NCBI GenBank assembly: GCA_018208355.1
Contig: CP062796.1
Coordinates: 1,830,494-1,894,493 of the forward strand
DNA from: Candidatus Fermentithermobacillus carboniphilus
GTDB taxonomy: Bacteria; Bacillota; Sulfobacillia; Fermentithermobacillales; Fermentithermobacillaceae
DNA: 64,000 nt
Direction of reading: 5' to 3'
Part shown: in pieces, positions 1-9,164 of the stretch
How the letters are laid out: each line of letters begins with the position of its first letter
Numbering within the stretch: the first letter of the stretch is position 1
The notes under the pieces: model-generated
What the model saw: only the letters and a program-made list of their open reading frames with translations
Told to the model about the DNA's origin: nothing
The model's database searches: none
Translations under genes and position numbers: made by a program

Positions 1-969
1 GCCGCTCTCCTGGAAGAGAGAGATGCCATCCTTGCCTCCCTTCACGAGGGACTTTTGGCGGTGGATAAAGCAGGCAGGGTTACCCTGGCCAACCAGGAAG
101 CGCAGCGTATTTTAAAGTGCGGTCCTGACATTGTAGGGCGTCCCGTCGAGGAAGTTATCCCTAACACGAGGCTTCCCGTAGTGCTGAAAACCGGCAAGCC
201 AGAGCTCAACCACGAACAGCTCATCAACGACGTGGTGATCGTGACCTCTAGGGTTCCCATTAAAGTTAAAGGTACCGTAGTTGGGGCGGTAGCCAGCTTC
301 CGCGATAAGACCGAGGTCAAGCAAATGGCGGAAGAACTTACAGGTGTGAAGCGGTATGCCGAAGCTTTGCGCACTCAGACTCACGAATTCCGGAACAGGC
401 TCCATACCATCGCGGGACTCATACAACTCGGCGATTACGACCAGGCTCTTAACTATACGATGGAAGCGATCGACCGGCAGCAAGACCTTCTCGCGTTCTT
501 GAACCGGAAAGTGCGGCCGGTGTCTCTGACAGCCCTTCTCCTCGGAAAAGGAGGAAGAGCCCGGGAACTGGGGATTAAGTTTACGCTGCTTCCCGAAACT
601 CACGTGGACGAACTGCCTGGAGGCGTGGATGCTGACGACATTGGCACGATAGTCGGTAACCTGATCGAGAATGCCTTCGAGGCTGTCCTTACCCAGCCGC
701 CGGAAAATAGACGCGTGGAGGTATGCCTGGAAACAGGGGAAGAAGGGCTTGAGATAGATGTGGCGGACTCAGGCCCTGGAGTTCCTCCGGAACTTCGCAC
801 CAGGATCTTTGAAAGTGGTTTTTCGACAAAGAGTGAAGGAAGAGGGATTGGTCTCGCACTCGTGGACCAGCTCGTTAAAAATCTCCGGGGGACTATCTCA
901 GTTGGCGATTCGGCCATAGGTGGAGCGCTGTTCACCGTCAAAATTCCCTGGCCGGAAGAGGTGAAGTAG
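1..969 (+). CDS. CitA/DcuS-type sensor histidine kinase, 5' truncated
   Basis: This is the C-terminal part of a sensor kinase whose frame is open from base 1, so the periplasmic sensor and membrane segments lie outside the window. It starts in a PAS domain (EGLLAVDKAGRVTLAN) followed by a CitA-like phosphoacceptor segment in which His lies in THEFRNRLHTI, near base 382. The ATPase domain has an N box (NLIENAFEA), a G1 box (DSGPGVP) and a G2 box (GRGIGLAL). In this family a di- or tricarboxylate signal leads to phosphorylation of the partner regulator, which here overlaps the kinase stop codon. The neighbouring transporter and lyase genes suggest a citrate-like ligand. The ligand itself is inferred from context. 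Confidence 0.93.
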   Translation, partial: AALLEERDAILASLHEGLLAVDKAGRVTLANQEAQRILKCGPDIVGRPVEEVIPNTRLPVVLKTGKPELNHEQLINDVVIVTSRVPIKVKGTVVGAVASFRDKTEVKQMAEELTGVKRYAEALRTQTHEFRNRLHTIAGLIQLGDYDQALNYTMEAIDRQQDLLAFLNRKVRPVSLTALLLGKGGRARELGIKFTLLPETHVDELPGGVDADDIGTIVGNLIENAFEAVLTQPPENRRVEVCLETGEEGLEIDVADSGPGVPPELRTRIFESGFSTKSEGRGIGLALVDQLVKNLRGTISVGDSAIGGALFTVKIPWPEEVK

Positions 970-1649
970 TGATGGATGTTATCCCCGTCTTCATAGTGGA
1001 AGATGATCCGATGGTTTTGGAACTCCACCGGCGGTTCGTGGAATCTGTGGAAGGTTTCAAGGTAGTGGGCTCCGCGAGAGATGGTGAATCGGCCCTTCGG
1101 GAGGTCGAAAGAACAAAGCCAGAGCTCGTGATCCTGGATGTCTTTATGCCGGAGATGGATGGCCTTGCGCTCCTGCGGCGCCTTCGTGAGATGACTGCTC
1201 CGGTGGATGTCATCATGGTTACAGCCGCGCAGGAATCGACGACAGTAGGAGAAGCTTTGCGGCTTGGGGCGGTTGATTATCTCATAAAACCTTTCAGGCT
1301 CGAACGTTTCAGAGAGGCTCTCGAGCGTTACCGCGAGCGTCAAAAGCGTCTTCAAGATGAATCCTTAAGTCAAGAAGATGTGGACCGTTTATGGAATACC
1401 GGAGGGACTGCCCGGGGTCGAGAATTGCCCAAAGGTGTCCAGGCATACACTCTGAGCCGTGTCCGGAAGGTGCTCAAAGATCATGCAGGCAAGTCTCTTT
1501 CTGCCGAGGAGATGGCAGAACTTATAGGGATATCCAGGATAACGGCTAGACGGTACCTTGAACACCTGGTCGCTACCGGGTTGGCCAGGCTCGAACCTGA
1601 GTATGGGAGCGTTGGACGACCCGTAAACAGGTACCGCTGGGTCGGGTGA
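969..1649 (+). CDS. CitB/DcuR-type response regulator
   Basis: The receiver domain has the acidic pocket E11-D12-D13, the phosphoacceptor Asp57 in LVILDVFMPEMDG, Thr85 and Lys107. A C-terminal helix-turn-helix lies near residues 165-215 (EEMAELIGISRITARRYL), as in CitB/DcuR regulators. Translation starts at GTG 969 inside the kinase stop or at ATG 972, so the pair is translationally coupled. It is the obvious activator of the transporter and lyase genes that follow. A strong terminator after the gene separates it from them, which implies a regulated promoter between about 1760 and 2030. Confidence 0.93.
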   Translation: MMDVIPVFIVEDDPMVLELHRRFVESVEGFKVVGSARDGESALREVERTKPELVILDVFMPEMDGLALLRRLREMTAPVDVIMVTAAQESTTVGEALRLGAVDYLIKPFRLERFREALERYRERQKRLQDESLSQEDVDRLWNTGGTARGRELPKGVQAYTLSRVRKVLKDHAGKSLSAEEMAELIGISRITARRYLEHLVATGLARLEPEYGSVGRPVNRYRWVG

Positions 1650-1722
1650 GGCACTGGCTTTAGCGACTGCTCTGCTAGAGCACTATTTGGAGCAAAAAGA
1701 ACAAAATGACCGATACTTTCAG

Positions 1723-1757
1723 AAACTTCCCCAAAAACGCGGGGAAGTTTATTTTTT
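1723..1757 (+). terminator. Rho-independent terminator after the citAB-like pair
   Basis: A perfect 10-bp stem (AAACTTCCCC / GGGGAAGTTT) with an 8-base loop is followed directly by ATTTTTT. It ends the two-component transcript and insulates the transporter gene. Confidence 0.9.
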
Positions 1758-2032
1758 ATGTGGGCCCTTGTCCCGGCGTGGACAACCTGTGACGCTCAGG
1801 ATGCGTTTTTTGCCACGTGGCTACTGGCCTAACGTTTGGCCTGCTTTGATACGAAGGCACAATTTTGCGGTTCTGGCCAGCTGCTCTAAAGTGACTTCAT
1901 CGTTATTTTGCGGTTTGATGCATTGGGGTTACTCTAGGAAGGGTCTCTTGGGACGTCTACTAATCATTGCACGAACTAGGAGACACTCAATTAGGCGAAA
2001 TCACGGAACAATTAGAGGAGGAGAAACCAAGG
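1758..2032 (+). promoter_or_regulatory. Upstream region of the transporter/lyase operon with an 11-bp direct repeat
   Basis: This non-coding stretch must hold the promoter of the transporter and lyase genes. The 11-mer ATTTTGCGGTT occurs twice without mismatch, at 1862-1872 and 1905-1915. The copies are 43 bp apart, about four helical turns, in the same orientation. This is the arrangement expected for a response-regulator dimer binding on one face of the DNA. Assigning the repeats to the adjacent CitB-like regulator is inference. I could not pick a convincing -35/-10 pair. Confidence 0.45.
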
Positions 2033-3348
2033 ATGAGTACAAGCAGGGAGAAAAAAGAAACGTTCAGCCTCCTGGGTTTGCCGTGGTACTACTTCGCCAT
2101 AGCGGCCGCAATCATCCTGGCCGGAGGATTCTGGACGTTTGGTAAAGATGGCTCTGAAACCGTACTGCCTCTGAATTTGATCGGAGCTTTTGCCATCATG
2201 GCTGTCCTCGGAACCATCCTTAACGAGATCGGCAACCGTACTCCCATCGTCAATACGTACCTTGGTGGCGGCCCCATAGCTATCATCTTCGGCACTGCAG
2301 CTCTTGTCCACTTTAATCTTCTACCCAAACCCGTAACCACGCTTATCGGCAACTTTATGGCCAACTGGGGCTTTCTGGACTGGTACATCGCAGCCTTGAT
2401 TACCGGTTCAATACTGGGGATGAATAGAAACCTCCTGGTTAAGGCCTTTGCCCGTTACATCCCGGCGATCCTCATCGGCGTTTTTGCGGCGCTCGGGCTT
2501 GTGGGCATCTTCGGCGCCATCACCGGCTACGGGTGGCGTGAAGCTATCCTCTTCATCGGTATACCAATTATGGGCGGCGGAATGGGGGCAGGTGCGGTTC
2601 CACTTTCCAAGATATATGCCGGTAGTACCGGGGGGACGCTGCGAAACTGCTTTCGATGATGATCCCCGCTGTGGCACTCGGCAACGCGCTGGCCATAATT
2701 TCAGCCGGACTTCTGAACAGGCTCGGTGAACTCAAACCCCAGTACACGGGCAACGGTCAACTAATGAAAGTCAAAGACGATTCAATCCTCAAAGCTGACG
2801 AAAAACCGCCGTTGAGACTTGATATGCTCGGCACAGGGCTTCTCCTTTCGGGTGCGTTCTTTGTGGTCGGGCAATTCCTCGGTCTTTTGATCCCGTCCAT
2901 TCACGCGTTTGCATGGATGATCATTAGCGTGGCTGTGGTCAAGGCGTTGGGACTCCTTCCGCACCAGTATGAGTCCGCGGCGTATTACTGGTTCCAGTTC
3001 ATGATGATTAACTTCACCAGCGTCCTACTGGTCGGCATCGGAGTCAAGTACACAAACCTCGGTGATATCATAAAGGCCTTTACTCCGACCTATCTTTTGC
3101 TCGTAGGTGTGACCGTTTTGGGAGCGATAGTCGGAACCTGGTACGCAGGGAAACTGGTGGGATTCTATGAGATTGAGTCGTCCATCACCGCCGGACTTTG
3201 CATGGCCAACATGGGCGGAACCGGGGACGTGGCCACTCTCGGCGCGGCCCACCGCATGGAGCTCATGCCGTTCGCTCAGATTTCGTCCAGAATCGGCGGA
3301 GCCATCATGCTCATCATCGGCGGACTTCTGATAAGCTTGTTAATGTAG
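2033..3348 (+). pseudogene. CitS-family 2-hydroxycarboxylate transporter, frameshifted
   Basis: This is an integral membrane symporter of the 2-hydroxycarboxylate transporter family (citrate, malate, citramalate). The start is ATG 2033 behind a GAGGAG site. The N-terminal part carries the family segments NRTPIVNTYLGGGP and GGGMGAGAVPLS. At the six-G run 2630-2635 the frame breaks and stops at 2657-2659. The homologous protein continues in the -1 frame as GDAAKLLSMMIPAVALGN and runs to 3348. Adding one G restores a single protein of about 438 residues with no other damage. The break is therefore a recent deletion, a sequencing error in a homopolymer, or a slippage or phase-variation site. Family confidence is high; the pseudogene status is uncertain. 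Confidence 0.8.
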
Positions 3349-3376
3349 GGATACGGCAAGATACTGGTAATGTCAG

Positions 3377-3456
3377 GCCCGCCGGCGCTTTCGAGGGACT
3401 AGTCCTCCGTGAATTCGAGCCTCCAGTGAATGTGGTCCCCGGGGCTCACGGCGGGC
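3377..3456 (+). other. Structured spacer between transporter and citD
   Basis: An 8-bp outer stem (GCCCGCCG 3377-3384 / CGGCGGGC 3449-3456) encloses a small palindromic hairpin at 3393-3407 (GAGG GACTAGTC CTC) and is followed by GTTTTCTT. It could be a partial terminator or an mRNA-processing structure that sets transporter against lyase expression. No known riboswitch was recognised. Confidence 0.35.
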
Positions 3457-3493
3457 GTTTTCTTAATACCCTGCGTGAAGGAGGTTAAAGACA

Positions 3494-3784
3494 ATGCGGC
3501 CAACCATCTTGAGGCCCGCCCAGGCGGGAAGCCTTGAGTCCAGCGACTGTCTGGTGACGGTCAGTCCGGGGGAACCGGGCAGCGGGGTAAAGGTTAATAT
3601 ACAGAGCATTGTCATGAACCAGTTCGGGGACGAAATACGCGCAACTGTAGAAAAAGCTGTGGCCGAAACAAATGTGACTGATATCCTGATAGACGTCAAT
3701 GACCGCGGAGCCGTCGATTTTGTGCTTAGAGCACGGGTACTTACGGCTATCGACCGGGCACTTGGGAAGGAGGAGGGGAGATGA
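3494..3784 (+). CDS. citD: Citrate lyase gamma subunit (acyl carrier protein)
   Basis: A 96-residue acyl carrier subunit that holds the phosphoribosyl-dephospho-CoA arm used by the lyase. The motif AGSLESSD near residues 11-18 contains the serine to which the arm is attached in the family. The rest matches CitD in length and pattern (NDRGAVDFVLRARV). The ATG follows a clear GAAGGAGG site. Its stop overlaps the start of citE (ATGA), so the three lyase subunits are translationally coupled. The related citramalate lyase uses the same subunit type, so the name does not fix the substrate. Confidence 0.92.
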   Translation: MRPTILRPAQAGSLESSDCLVTVSPGEPGSGVKVNIQSIVMNQFGDEIRATVEKAVAETNVTDILIDVNDRGAVDFVLRARVLTAIDRALGKEEGR

Positions 3785-4647
3785 AGAGCCTTCGACGGAG
3801 TCTCCTTTTTGTTCCTGGTAACAACCCCGGCATGATCTTGAGCGCGCCCGTTTTTGGAGCCGATGCGGTCATCCTGGACCTCGAAGACTCGGTGGCGCCA
3901 AACCAGAAGGATGCCGCGAGACGGCTTGTATCGGAAGCGCTGAGGACGCTCGCCTTCGGGAAAATCGAGAGGATAGTGCGGGTCAATGCCCTTTCCACTC
4001 CTTTCGGGGAGAAGGACATCGGGACAATTCTTGCCGCAAAGCCAGATGCGTTATTGGTACCGAAAGCGGAGCCGGAATCGCTCAGGCGAGTTTCCGCGAT
4101 GGTGGATGAAATGGCTCCGGAAACTGGCATCATAGCGTTGCTTGAAACCGCGCTCGGTGTAGAACTTGCGTACCAGTGTGCACTGGTTCCTCATGTCAAT
4201 GGACTGTTTCTCGGTGCCGAGGACTTTACGGCAGATATCGGGACGTCCCGTAGCGCGGAAGGCATCGAGATATCTTACGCGAGGCAGAGAGTGGTGATAG
4301 CCGCTGCCGCTGCCCGAATAGATTCAATAGACACGCCATATACCGGGACCGAAGTCACGGATGAGTTTTTGGCCGACGTCCGGTTGGCGCGGAAGCTGGG
4401 GTTTACAGGTAAGGCGTGCATCAGCCCACGTCATGTCCAGGCCGTCAACGAAGTGTTCAGCCCCACGCAGGAAGAAATCGTTTTTGCTAAGAGAGTCCTT
4501 GAGGCTGCTGAAGACGGGAGAAGACGTGGCGTCGGCGCGGTCAGCCTTGATGGCAAGATGATAGATCCTCCGATAGAGGCCCGTGCCCGGCAGGTCCTAA
4601 TGCGAGCAGGTCTTTTGGGTGTAGAAGGGGGAAAGAGAAATGGGTGA
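3781..4647 (+). CDS. citE: Citrate (or citramalate) lyase beta subunit
   Basis: A 288-residue protein of the HpcH/HpaI-type TIM-barrel family. It cleaves the (3S)-citryl or citramalyl thioester on the acyl carrier into oxaloacetate or pyruvate plus acetyl-carrier. Visible landmarks are LFVPGNNPGM at the N terminus, LDLEDSVAP (metal-binding acid), an Arg in RIVRVN, and LFLGAEDFTADIGT. The start overlaps the citD stop and the end overlaps the citF start, matching the canonical citDEF order. Confidence 0.94.
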   Translation: MKSLRRSLLFVPGNNPGMILSAPVFGADAVILDLEDSVAPNQKDAARRLVSEALRTLAFGKIERIVRVNALSTPFGEKDIGTILAAKPDALLVPKAEPESLRRVSAMVDEMAPETGIIALLETALGVELAYQCALVPHVNGLFLGAEDFTADIGTSRSAEGIEISYARQRVVIAAAAARIDSIDTPYTGTEVTDEFLADVRLARKLGFTGKACISPRHVQAVNEVFSPTQEEIVFAKRVLEAAEDGRRRGVGAVSLDGKMIDPPIEARARQVLMRAGLLGVEGGKRNG

Positions 4648-6175
4648 GAACATCCTCGGACGGGTTATTCCAGATGATGTGCTTGGAAACAAGCCCCTTT
4701 TCGCCGGGGCTTTTGCCCGTTCCCCTCAAGGACGGAAAGCTTCTCCGCCCCTGAAAGCCGTAAGGCCCGGAGAGAACAAAGTCCTGGCTTCGATAAAGGA
4801 AGCCATAAAGGCATCTGGCCTCAAGAGTGGAATGACCATATCCTTTCACCATCACTTGAGAAACGGCGACTACGTACTGAACATGGTTCTTCAAGCTTGC
4901 GCGGAACTGGGGCTTAAGGATCTGACAGTGGCTTCGAGCTCGATTTTCCCAATACACGCGCCGCTGGTCGAGCACATTAAGAACGGCGTCGTTACTGGCC
5001 TTGACTGTAACTATGCCCTTGGCCCGGTGGCTGAGGCAGTAACTCGGGGGCTTTTGCCGAGACCGATGATCATGCGCACTCACGGAGGGCGCGTGCGGGC
5101 CATTGAGTCGGGAGACCTCCACATCGACGTAGCGTTCATAGCCGCTCCCGCTGCTGACGCGTACGGTAACATCAACGGGGTGGACGGACCTTCGGCGTGC
5201 GGTTCGCTGGGCTATGCGATGGCCGACGCGCAGTATGCAGATTACGTGGTGGCCATCACCGACAATCTGATGCCGTATCCTCTTCATCCTATCTCTATTT
5301 CCCAGAGCCTCGTAGATGCAGTAGTTGTAGTGGATAAAATCGGAGACCCCAAAGGGATAGTTTCCGGAAGCACCCGTATCACTCGAGATCCGGTGGGGCT
5401 GACCATAGCGAACTACGCGGCCCGGGTCATTGAAGCCGCCGGCTTGGTCAAGGAGGGGATTTCCTTTCAAACCGGAGCTGGCGGGGCATCTTTGGCCGTA
5501 GCAGCATACCTCCGCAAGTATATGGAAGAACGCCACGTAACAGGGGCTTTCGGGATGGGCGGTATCACCGGATATTTCGTCGAGCTCCTTGAGGCGGGCC
5601 TTCTCAGGACCATCCTGGATACACAGTGTTTTGATCTAGTTGCGGTGAAGTCCTTGAAGCGCAACCCGAACCACATCGAGATCGACGCGGGGATGTACGC
5701 TAACCCGTGGAATAAGGGAGCTGTGGTTAACCTCCTGGATACCGTTATATTGGGAGCCACAGAGATCGACACTGACTTTAACGTCAACGTGACTACTTCG
5801 TCGGACGGCATCATTATGGGCGGTTCTGGCGGACACTCCGACACTGCAGCCGGTTCGAAACTGACCATCATAGTGACCACCGCAACGAGGACACGCCTTC
5901 CCATCGTCAGAGACCGGGTGACCACGGTTACTACTCCGGGGGAGACGGTCGACGTCGTCGTGACCGAGCGAGGTGTATGCGTCAATCCCAGGCGGCAGGA
6001 CCTTATAGAAAAACTGTCACAACGCCGCCTGCCCATCCTTGCCATCGAAGAGCTAAAGCGGCAGGTTGAGGACCTCACAGGAAAACCGGCACCTGCCAGG
6101 ACTTCCGACCGGGTGGTGGCCCTGGTTGAGTACCGCGACGGGTCAATAATTGATGCTGTGTATCAGGTGGAGTAA
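4640..6175 (+). CDS. citF: Citrate (or citramalate) lyase alpha subunit
   Basis: A 511-residue CoA-transferase-type subunit. It swaps acetate on the acyl carrier for the substrate acid to form the citryl (or citramalyl) thioester. The length and motifs fit CitF: ISFHHHLRNGDYVLN near residue 60, AAPAADAYGNINGVDG near 175 and GMGGITGYFVELLEAGLL in the middle. The ATG overlaps the citE stop. The C-terminal region after residue 470 (LTGKPAP onward) fits the family length. Confidence 0.94.
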   Translation: MGENILGRVIPDDVLGNKPLFAGAFARSPQGRKASPPLKAVRPGENKVLASIKEAIKASGLKSGMTISFHHHLRNGDYVLNMVLQACAELGLKDLTVASSSIFPIHAPLVEHIKNGVVTGLDCNYALGPVAEAVTRGLLPRPMIMRTHGGRVRAIESGDLHIDVAFIAAPAADAYGNINGVDGPSACGSLGYAMADAQYADYVVAITDNLMPYPLHPISISQSLVDAVVVVDKIGDPKGIVSGSTRITRDPVGLTIANYAARVIEAAGLVKEGISFQTGAGGASLAVAAYLRKYMEERHVTGAFGMGGITGYFVELLEAGLLRTILDTQCFDLVAVKSLKRNPNHIEIDAGMYANPWNKGAVVNLLDTVILGATEIDTDFNVNVTTSSDGIIMGGSGGHSDTAAGSKLTIIVTTATRTRLPIVRDRVTTVTTPGETVDVVVTERGVCVNPRRQDLIEKLSQRRLPILAIEELKRQVEDLTGKPAPARTSDRVVALVEYRDGSIIDAVYQVE

Positions 6176-6283
6176 TGGAGGAGGTCGAGGTACCGGACCT
6201 GTCGCCCTGGCAGGCGACGGTCCGGGTCGTACTCGTAACGGAAAGCTTACTCTACGGTCGGGAATTGGAAGGAGGCGTGTGAC

Positions 6284-7417
6284 GTGGCCTGGGGCGAATG
6301 GTCCCTGAAGCGGCTTTCAGTCTGGACCCCCGGAGAAGAAGCAGCCATCAGGAGTTTTCTTTCTTCGGGTGGGCTCGGTTTTGACGCCCAAAAGCCGGAT
6401 CTCCTCGTCATTGCCTGCAATGCGAGAGGGGATATCATCGGTACGGGGGCGCTTGCCGGAAACGTGCTGAAGCAGATTTTGGTCAGTGATGAGTATAGGG
6501 GTAGCGGACTTTTTTCCGACATTGTCGGTGCCCTGATGGAAGAAGCGGCTGGAAGAGGTCTCTTTCACCTTTTCGTGTTCACGAAACCCCAGGCCGTTCA
6601 CCTTTTCAAGGGCCTCGGGTTCAATCTGATCGTTGAAACCGAGCTTGCTGCGCTTTTGGAGTACGGCAGGCCTAATTTAGAAGATTACCTCCAGCGCCTC
6701 GGACAAGAACGAAGACCTATACCGGAGCCGGGCCCGGGCCACAAGCAAGGTTCGAGCGCGGGGCCGGCTCCGGAGCCCGAGCCGGTCTCGAAGGCGAAAA
6801 TCCCGAAAGTTGCAGGCATCGTCGTGAACTGCAATCCATTTACCTTGGGGCACCGGTATCTCATCGAAACTGCGTCTTTAGAGTCTAGCGAAGTTCACAT
6901 TTTTGTGGTGACTGAGGACAGGTCCCTTTTTCCGACAAAAGTCCGGTTGCACCTGGTAAAAGAGGGAACGAAGGATCTTGAGAATGTAGTGGTTCACGAG
7001 GCCGGGCCTTACATCATCAGCGCAGCCACGTTCCCCAACTACTTTTTGCGATGCCCGGGAGAAGCTACTCGCGCCCAGGCAGAGCTGGATGCTACTGTCT
7101 TTGGAAAACATATTGCACCGGTTTTCGGCATAAACACCCGGTTTGTCGGTGAGGAACCGCTGGATGCTACGACTTCCCAATACAACGAGGCGCTTTCGCG
7201 CGTGCTTCCGAGATACGGCATTTCCGTAAGGATAGTCCCGCGTCTTACCAAGGACGGCGCGCCGGTGAGCGCGTCCAGTGTCCGAAAGGCAATCCAGAAG
7301 GGAGACTGGGAACACGTTTCAAGGCTCGTTCCGAAAACGACACTTGACTTTCTGAAAAGCAGCGATGCGGAAGGGATCATAGAACGCATCCGGGCTTCGG
7401 GGTCCCGACCTCATTAG
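6284..7417 (+). CDS. citC: [Citrate lyase] ligase (acetate:SH-lyase ligase)
   Basis: This enzyme activates the lyase by ATP-dependent acetylation of the carrier thiol. Residues 1-125 form a GNAT-like domain (SDEYRGSGLFSDIVG). Residues 175-370 form a nucleotidyltransferase with NPFTLGHRYLIE (His190) and a later SASSVRKAI motif. The two are joined by a Pro/Gly-rich linker, roughly residues 146-172, that is longer than expected. The start is GTG 6284. About 110 bp separate it from citF. The gene supports a functional lyase complex in this organism. Confidence 0.92.
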   Translation: MAWGEWSLKRLSVWTPGEEAAIRSFLSSGGLGFDAQKPDLLVIACNARGDIIGTGALAGNVLKQILVSDEYRGSGLFSDIVGALMEEAAGRGLFHLFVFTKPQAVHLFKGLGFNLIVETELAALLEYGRPNLEDYLQRLGQERRPIPEPGPGHKQGSSAGPAPEPEPVSKAKIPKVAGIVVNCNPFTLGHRYLIETASLESSEVHIFVVTEDRSLFPTKVRLHLVKEGTKDLENVVVHEAGPYIISAATFPNYFLRCPGEATRAQAELDATVFGKHIAPVFGINTRFVGEEPLDATTSQYNEALSRVLPRYGISVRIVPRLTKDGAPVSASSVRKAIQKGDWEHVSRLVPKTTLDFLKSSDAEGIIERIRASGSRPH

Positions 7418-7499
7418 GCATCAGGCTTATTAGGAGTGGGAACATAGATGAAGTTAAGGTCGTGCCGGTGGGCCAACCTAGACGAACATTTCGGGAGAG

Positions 7500-9083
7500 A
7501 TGCGATTGTCTTTTGACGAGATCCTGGCCGCAAAAGAGGCTCGCCTGAACCAGGTGGCGCGTCTCTGGTCTGAAGGGACACCTTGGGTGATAACTCTGGG
7601 AGTCAACCTTCCGGGGGGAGCAGCATCATATCCTTTTGCCGACGACCTTTTGACCGCAGCCTGGCTTTCAGTATCAAGAGCATTCTGCGGTTCCGGACTT
7701 GTGCTCCAGCTTCCATACCGGGTTTTCGATGCAGCAGGTCCCTTTGCCATAGCCGTGCCGCAACGGAAGGAGACCGTCCAAAAGCCATACGAGGCGAGTA
7801 CCGCACTGCGTATCAAGCCAAACGCCGAGCCGGGCGGCGGGGCGAATTCCGTGACGGATACCGGGGGTAACATCGGTGCACGTAGCGATATCAGGGAGAT
7901 TAAGGAGATGCTCGTTAGAATCGAGGAGCGACACCCTCTAGGCAGGCTTTTCGACCTGGACCTTTTGGTTCCCGGTATCGGACCGGTCTCGCGTACGCAT
8001 CTAGGTCTTTCTCCCAGGCAGTGCCTTGTTTGCCAGGAGGTGGCCCACGTCTGCCGGAAACGAGGGACGCATACCGTCGAAGAACTCCGGAAAGCGGTCC
8101 TGGACCTTTTGGACCGGTACGATCCGCGTGCTTTTGCCCTTTTTGCAGGGGATGGGATTCGAGTCAATGTTCTTTCCGCGGAGATAGGGGAAAAGGCTGT
8201 GGCCGGGATGCTGCTGGAAGCGGCGGCGTGGCCTTCGCCTGGACTCGTGAGCCCGGTGGGAAGCGGGGGCCATACCGATATGAATTATCACACATTTCTC
8301 ATGAGTTCTTCCGCCATTTCCTCGGGTTTTTCAGTTCTCGCCGCGTGCGGACTGGAAGGGCGGAGGGATGGTATTGATCTTCCGGCTCTTGCTTCCAGAG
8401 TACGATCTGTTGGGTATGTTTTTGAAGAAGAAATGCTCCGGGTGACGCGGGGAGTAAATACGCACAAGGGATTGCTGTTTACTCTCGGACTTGTGGCGGC
8501 GTCAGCAGGGTACCTGGTTGCTCCGGATACTTATGCGCTTTATCCCGGAGCGCTGAAACCAGAAGATATCGCTTGTACGGTGTCTCGTCTTGCCAGCTCT
8601 CTGGTCCAACAGGAACTCGGGTCGCCAGGACCGGCTTCAGCACGCGCCAAAAGGTTGTACGAGGCATCAGGTCTCACAGGTCCAAGGGGGGAAGCTGCCC
8701 GCGGTCTTCCCACCGTGCTATCGGCAGGACTTCCTGCTCTGAAGGAAGCCCTTGACCAGGGCTACGGCGTTAACGACAGCCTGGTGCATACACTCGTATC
8801 TCTAATCGCGGTGGTCGAAGATACTGCCATTGCCGGGCGTCACGGCGTAGAGACGCTCAGAGAGAAAGTGTGGCCTGCCGCGAGAAATGCACTATCTGCC
8901 GGCAGCATATTTACTTCAAAAGGTCGGGAACTCATTCTCAAGATGCAGGAGGATTTTGACAGGGAGCGCATCAACCCGGGTGGAAGCGCGGACCTCACGG
9001 CTGTTTCTTGCTCACTTTACCTTCTTGAACAAGGAGGTTTTCCGAGAGAGGCGCTTGACCAGGTTAGCGTATTTCACTCATAG
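7500..9083 (+). CDS. citXG: Fused CitX-CitG: apo-lyase prosthetic-group transferase and triphosphoribosyl-dephospho-CoA synthase
   Basis: One 527-residue protein carries both enzymes that make and attach the lyase prosthetic group. The N-terminal CitX part has ITLGVNLPGG near 31-40 and RHPLGRLFDLDLL with a Cys pair (CLVC) near 144-178. A Gly/Asn-rich insertion of about 30 residues (about 106-130) splits it. The C-terminal CitG part, from about residue 195, has PSPGLVSPVGSGGHTDMN and RGVNTHKGLLFTLG. Fusions of this pair are known in citrate fermenters. The start is ATG 7500 behind GGGAGAG. Confidence 0.9.
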   Translation: MRLSFDEILAAKEARLNQVARLWSEGTPWVITLGVNLPGGAASYPFADDLLTAAWLSVSRAFCGSGLVLQLPYRVFDAAGPFAIAVPQRKETVQKPYEASTALRIKPNAEPGGGANSVTDTGGNIGARSDIREIKEMLVRIEERHPLGRLFDLDLLVPGIGPVSRTHLGLSPRQCLVCQEVAHVCRKRGTHTVEELRKAVLDLLDRYDPRAFALFAGDGIRVNVLSAEIGEKAVAGMLLEAAAWPSPGLVSPVGSGGHTDMNYHTFLMSSSAISSGFSVLAACGLEGRRDGIDLPALASRVRSVGYVFEEEMLRVTRGVNTHKGLLFTLGLVAASAGYLVAPDTYALYPGALKPEDIACTVSRLASSLVQQELGSPGPASARAKRLYEASGLTGPRGEAARGLPTVLSAGLPALKEALDQGYGVNDSLVHTLVSLIAVVEDTAIAGRHGVETLREKVWPAARNALSAGSIFTSKGRELILKMQEDFDRERINPGGSADLTAVSCSLYLLEQGGFPREALDQVSVFHS

Positions 9084-9164
9084 TTGACGGTGTAATGAGC
9101 GATATTCGGGACAAGCTGCTGGATTTGAATCGTAGAAAAACTCACGGGAAAGGAGTCTTCGCCG

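Noticed and set aside
1687..2145. Open frame between the response regulator and the transporter
   Set aside because: It runs through an intrinsic terminator and overlaps the transporter start in another frame; no domain or ribosome site.
4541..5536. Long open frame antisense to citE/citF
   Set aside because: It mirrors conserved citrate lyase codons; the translation has no family resemblance, and the + strand genes are unambiguous.
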